This document shows positions 60,401 to 64,000 of a stretch of 64,000 nt of DNA, in pieces. Origin of the DNA: Xestospongia bergquistia (taxonomy: Eukaryota > Porifera > Demospongiae > Haplosclerida > Petrosiidae); the NCBI GenBank assembly GCA_963965975.1, contig OZ014422.1, forward strand, positions 2,604,001-2,668,000, in the 5' to 3' direction. The notes beneath the pieces are model-generated. The model had not been told where the DNA came from. It did not search any database and saw only the letters and a list, made by a program, of their open reading frames with translations. Every line of letters starts with the position of its first letter. The stretch's first letter is position 1. A program made the position numbers and the translations under genes.

Positions 60401-62256
60401 ATGGCGAGTTGCGTTGTATTGGAAGATTTGTCTGCTGATGAACTGTCTCTGTTCCTGTCATCCAAAGGAATCCCTCAGAAAGTTTTGGACAACTTTCAAA
60501 GCCATTCCATTGACGGAGAAACGTTTCTTTCTATGAGCGATGGACATCTCAAGGAAGTTGCTGAGAAAATACCCGATAGGGTCAAGTTGAAAAAGATTAT
60601 AGACAGTACAATATCTGCTAAAAAGGTCAGTGATATATTTTGTCACTATGTTATCTAGTGTTGACTGTTGCCCATCTGTGCTTGATATAAAGTTTTTCTC
60701 TAAGCAAATTATCATAACAATTATCATTGCTAGGAAAACAGAAGTCTTGACGTAAATGGCAGTCATTGTTCCTCAACTTTAAATGTCCCATCTCAAAATT
60801 GGCATCACACATTTGTGATACCCTCTGCTTTCTCTCTCCGGACAGAGGAAGCCTTAGCCACTGGTCAGATCACTAGAAGAGTGAGAACAGAGATCATCCA
60901 AGCTCTCTCAATGTCGATGATGATACATACAAGAACCCCTTCAAGTGATCAGTACAACACTGTGTGTCGTAAACTGATTGAAACCTATCCAATACTTAAA
61001 GATGAAATTGGCTCTACTGGCTATGTAAGTGTGTGGTAATTTTTTTATTGTGAACTTGTTATGACTAAGAAATTGTTCATTTCTTAGGGTTCTTGGGAAA
61101 AAAAGCTACGGGACCGATTCAAGTTTCTTCGTTATCCATCTACTTATAAAACAGATTCTGTTAGTATTGAGCCATCTCCAAAACGTCAGAAGACCTCAAA
61201 ACGTCTTGGAAGTGACACAAGTACATGTATGGATGATCTAGATGATGTTATGCTGACAACAAAATTGGCTGAATTACAGCACGGGTGTTCTAAACAAAAA
61301 AAGGACCGTTCCCTTGCTACAATACAATCTTTGACCAGCAGCACATTTACTAGTAGACGGAAATGGATAACAAATGTTCAACCTCCAGTTGTAGAAATCC
61401 TCGAGCAATACCCATCATTGAAGATTCGGAAAGTAGTAAGTTATCTCTTAAAACAATTTAACATAGTAATTATTTTACACGTGTAAATTGCCTCTCTATT
61501 CCAGTTTAGGATGGAATTCAAAACTATTATTGGCTTGGATGAAAAGACTAGCATCCATTCACTCATGGAAAGTTGGCCAACATGGGAAAAAAAGATAATT
61601 GCTTATTCTCGATTGGAATTCAAGCATAGGCCAAAACTGAAACAGCTTCTCACCACTCTTGATGAGCAAAGTGAAGGACTTGTGGATAAAGGTGCTTCAC
61701 TATAATTCAAGTGAATACAATAACATGATTTTTTGTAATAGGTTTAGTAGCCTTTCAATTATTATCTGAATTGTTGATTCCTAAAAGCCGCCATGAGAGG
61801 CTGGTACAGTTTGTGAAGGTAATGTTAACTTTAGGTAATTGTTATGTTTTTGGTTGTGATTTAACAATTTGACTCAGAGATTTCCTCAAAATTTTTTTTA
61901 ATATTCATAAAAGTTCTTTAATTTCACTTTAGAATTCAGATGACTTGTCAGTCTTTTCCGCAAAAGTTCAGTTCAGTGCTCCATACATGATCGTATGCCA
62001 TTCTGCTGAAGAGACCACTTTCCATATCATGGTAGAAGAAGAAGTCACATGTGAACTCAGTTCTTTTGAGAGTGCCTTGATCCACCTGGTTGGCTCTTAC
62101 TTCCTTTATGATATAGCATACCCAAAGCCTGTCCAGTCGCTTTTATTAATGATCCAGCACTATGTATTTGGACTAGAAGACTCACAACAAGATACCCCTG
62201 CAGTTATTGAGATTGTTACATCTCTAAAGAAGATGGACAGTATACTTTATAATTAG
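60401..62256 (+). CDS. SAM-domain accessory protein of the CACTA-like element
   Basis: Six exons in frame (60401-60625, 60734-61024, 61088-61435, 61505-61691, 61742-61818, 61933-62256) give 483 residues with no lesion. Residues about 1-75 look like a SAM domain (ADELSLFLSSKGIPQ, ITGETFL-type helix SIDGETFLSMSDGHL, VKLKKII). Downstream is a segment like the proteins annotated SAMD3-like in fish: RTEIIQALSMSMMIHTRTPS, YNTVCRKLIETYPILKDEIG, GSWEKKLRDRFKFLR. The rest has no name. By analogy with the second gene (TnpA) of plant CACTA elements it could bind subterminal repeats or form oligomers; that is inference. It shares a promoter with the transposase and lies wholly within the element. Confidence 0.8.
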
Positions 62257-62444
62257 ATAATGTATAGTTTATTAGTTTATTATAGTTTAGTTTTATTATA
62301 GTTTATTTATATAATGTATAGTTTATTAGTTTATTATAGTTTATTTATTATAACAGGTATGTATTATATTGAGTGTTTTATATAATAATAAAATAATGTT
62401 ACAGATTTCAATTTTAAAATAATTTTCCAATTTACACTTGAAAG

Positions 62445-62567
62445 AGTTGCGATATACACCAATATGGTGTAAATATCAGTCTTAGATTTACACCCTAGGG
62501 GTAGAGTTTTTAAAGTGTATGGTGCACACCTATTTTGGTGTAAATGTACACCCTTGTTTTAACAGTG
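62445..62567. repeat. Right subterminal and terminal repeats of the transposon
   Basis: Contains TACACCAATATGGTGTAAAT (itself an inverted pair), TTTACACCCTAGGG, TTTGGTGTAAATGTACACCC and the terminus TTTTAACAGTG. Mirrors the left zone. Confidence 0.75.
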
Positions 62568-63300
62568 CACTGAAGGTAAAATCAAGAGTTTATTTGGTGA
62601 TATTGTAGGCTCAGTGAACAAATGTTGTAATATGGCAAAGAAATTTCAAAATGTTACAAGCACAAACACTGATTGCAACGATTCAGCAAAGACAACTTCA
62701 GAAAATGCAAAGGAAATTCTTATGATGCTTGAAGAAGAATTTACCAATAAATATGCTGGTGTTGTCACAGAGAACATTATACAAAACTTTGCTAATATTT
62801 CAAAATGTGGTTACATTTACATCAGCCATCAGCTGTGGGCAATTCACCTTGAAATTACTACATTAGCTGCCATAAAGCATTTCATAAAAGGAATGGAGCA
62901 TGCAGAGAATACACTTGATGAATTAATGAAGGAGTCCAACAGTCAAGAATTCGATTTATGGTATGGGCAAGTAACCAGGGTTGTTAAAGCAACTTATTGT
63001 GTTTTTTTCTGGGAATCTATTGACTCTGTTTTTCGTGGTCTCCTTTCCTTTCACAAAGAATTAGATGGCTGCACTGAGGAAGATAAGATACATAAACTAC
63101 AAGGTCTTGTTGAGCTTTTTATGAAAAGCACTGGAGCTACATTCACTGCACTAAAATGTAACGAGGAATTGAAGAGGATGAATGATGATCCAGAGAAAGT
63201 AAAAACAAAGCAACCTGAAATAGAAATGACCCATACACGTCATAGTGAACGTACGGCGCGTGGCCAGCGAGGCTGCTGCACCTTTTGCGTATGCATTTAA

Positions 63301-64000
63301 TAATTCAGTTATTCAATTTTACAATTTTATTAACAAATTAGTAATTTCAACATTTTAGTGATATATACATATAAATGATATAAAATGAGTCTTTAATTCT
63401 TGCTATATATAATATGTATTTTATAGTGTAGTCAGCCTAGCCCCCACCCCCTCTCCCCGTCCCAACATGTACAAGATTTTTTCATATTGTTGGATAATTA
63501 TTAAAAAGATGGATAGATGGATATGTCTAGCACTATATTATAGATATAGCTGGATATATATATATATGATATAGACAAAGTGGACAAGACCATGTACATA
63601 TGCTCATACTGTAAGCAAATTAAAAAATAGTTGCAGTGCCATATAATTAATGTGCAGTGAGACAGTATCCTCATGATTTTCCTTCACAAATCCACTAGAG
63701 AGAGAGAGAGAGAGAGTAAACAACATAATCAAATAGGTCTTCAAGAAGTGTCATAGTAACATTATATGTTGTTAAGGAACTCACAAGTAAAATACATTCA
63801 TAATATTATGATATTATAATTAATATATACACATTATACTAATATTCATATGATGTTGTTCTGAACAGAAGAGTTAATATTTAATATTTTAAAATATAAC
63901 ATGTTTATGTATAATTATATATATATATATATAATATAATACATTATACATATATGTTATACAATACACACACATATATGTATGCAATGTAAATTTAGCT
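63301..64000. other. AT-rich 3' region with microsatellites
   Basis: No gene. Includes a GA tract (63698-63717), TA tracts (63556-63570, 63917-63932) and an inverted copy of the TATGAATG / GAGTTCC repeat family (about 63750-63860), the same family found at 52-55.6 kb. Confidence 0.6.

Larger units (their letters stand above)
57016..62567. mobile_element. CACTA/EnSpm-like (CMC) DNA transposon, two genes
   Basis: The left end CACTGTTAAAA (57016-57026) is exactly inverted at the right end (62557-62567), and CA flanks both sides (57014-57015, 62568-62569). CACTG ends and a very short target duplication fit the CMC superfamily (CACTA/EnSpm, Mirage, Chapaev). Beyond the short perfect ends, both subterminal zones (57028-57125 and 62445-62555) are full of GGTGTAAA-type words in both orientations, as in CACTA elements. 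Inside are a transposase (minus, 57259-60261) and a SAM-domain protein (plus, 60401-62256) transcribed divergently. The transposase has at least two lesions; the second gene looks whole. A short tandem repeat (GTATAGTTTATTAGTTTATT) lies at 62264-62345. Confidence 0.85.
56859..63300 (+). pseudogene. Single-exon host gene split by a DNA transposon
   Basis: Left part 56859-57015 begins MASMVANISMKMVEVSHKD; right part 62570-63300 ends at TAA. Without the 5.55-kb insert and one CA, codons run AAC-ACT-GAA-GGT without a stop (NTEGKIKSLFG), giving 295 residues. The product is unrecognised: mostly alpha-helical, soluble, no signal peptide, with a C-terminus GQRGCCTFCVCI whose last four residues could be a CaaX-type lipidation site among extra cysteines. 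In this haplotype the frame hits a stop inside the transposon, so the gene is probably null here unless the insert is spliced out, for which no sites are evident. Both halves are otherwise undamaged, which argues for a recent or still segregating insertion. Confidence 0.75.

Overview
The window looks like nuclear DNA of an early-branching animal, most probably a demosponge close to Amphimedon. This is inferred from an AT-rich background, closely packed genes, many introns of only 40-80 bases, an animal gene set (MRTF, RADIL, syntaxin-8, BRF-type TFIIIB subunit, BRX1) and a kinase-kelch fusion of a kind I associate with sponges. No bacterial, viral or organellar block was seen. Exon structures below were worked out by hand; for most genes every splice junction keeps the reading frame.

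Region by region: 1-16.4 kb holds a tandem segmental duplication: the 3' half of one MRP1-like ABCC transporter, an alpha-N-acetylglucosaminidase (NAGLU), a second complete 31-exon ABCC gene, and a relic of a second NAGLU. 16.7-20.2 kb holds two intronless genes, a secreted beta-helix protein and a DCN1-like protein (DCUN1D3 type). 20.8-36.1 kb holds an MRTF (minus), syntaxin-8 (plus), a BRF2-like Pol III factor (minus) and a kinase-coiled coil-kelch protein (plus). 37.1-46.7 kb is a RADIL-like RA-FHA-DIL-PDZ protein (minus), head to head with the ribosome biogenesis factor BRX1 (46.8-51.7 kb, plus). 51.7-56.9 kb is repeat-rich spacer.

56.9-63.3 kb is the most unusual part. A 5.55-kb DNA transposon with CACTG termini, repeated TGTAAA-type subterminal motifs and a CA target duplication sits inside a single-exon host reading frame. 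Removing the element and one CA restores an uninterrupted 295-codon frame. The element carries two divergent genes, a C2H2-finger transposase and a SAM-domain protein, separated by a 139-base promoter with a perfect NRF1-type palindrome.

Other points of note: a 4-base microexon needed to keep RADIL in frame; loss, in the second ABCC copy, of the tryptophan aligned with human MRP1 Trp1246; two GC-AG introns in that copy, one of them 45 bases long and fully open in frame; and patchwork near-identity between the ABCC copies suggesting gene conversion.
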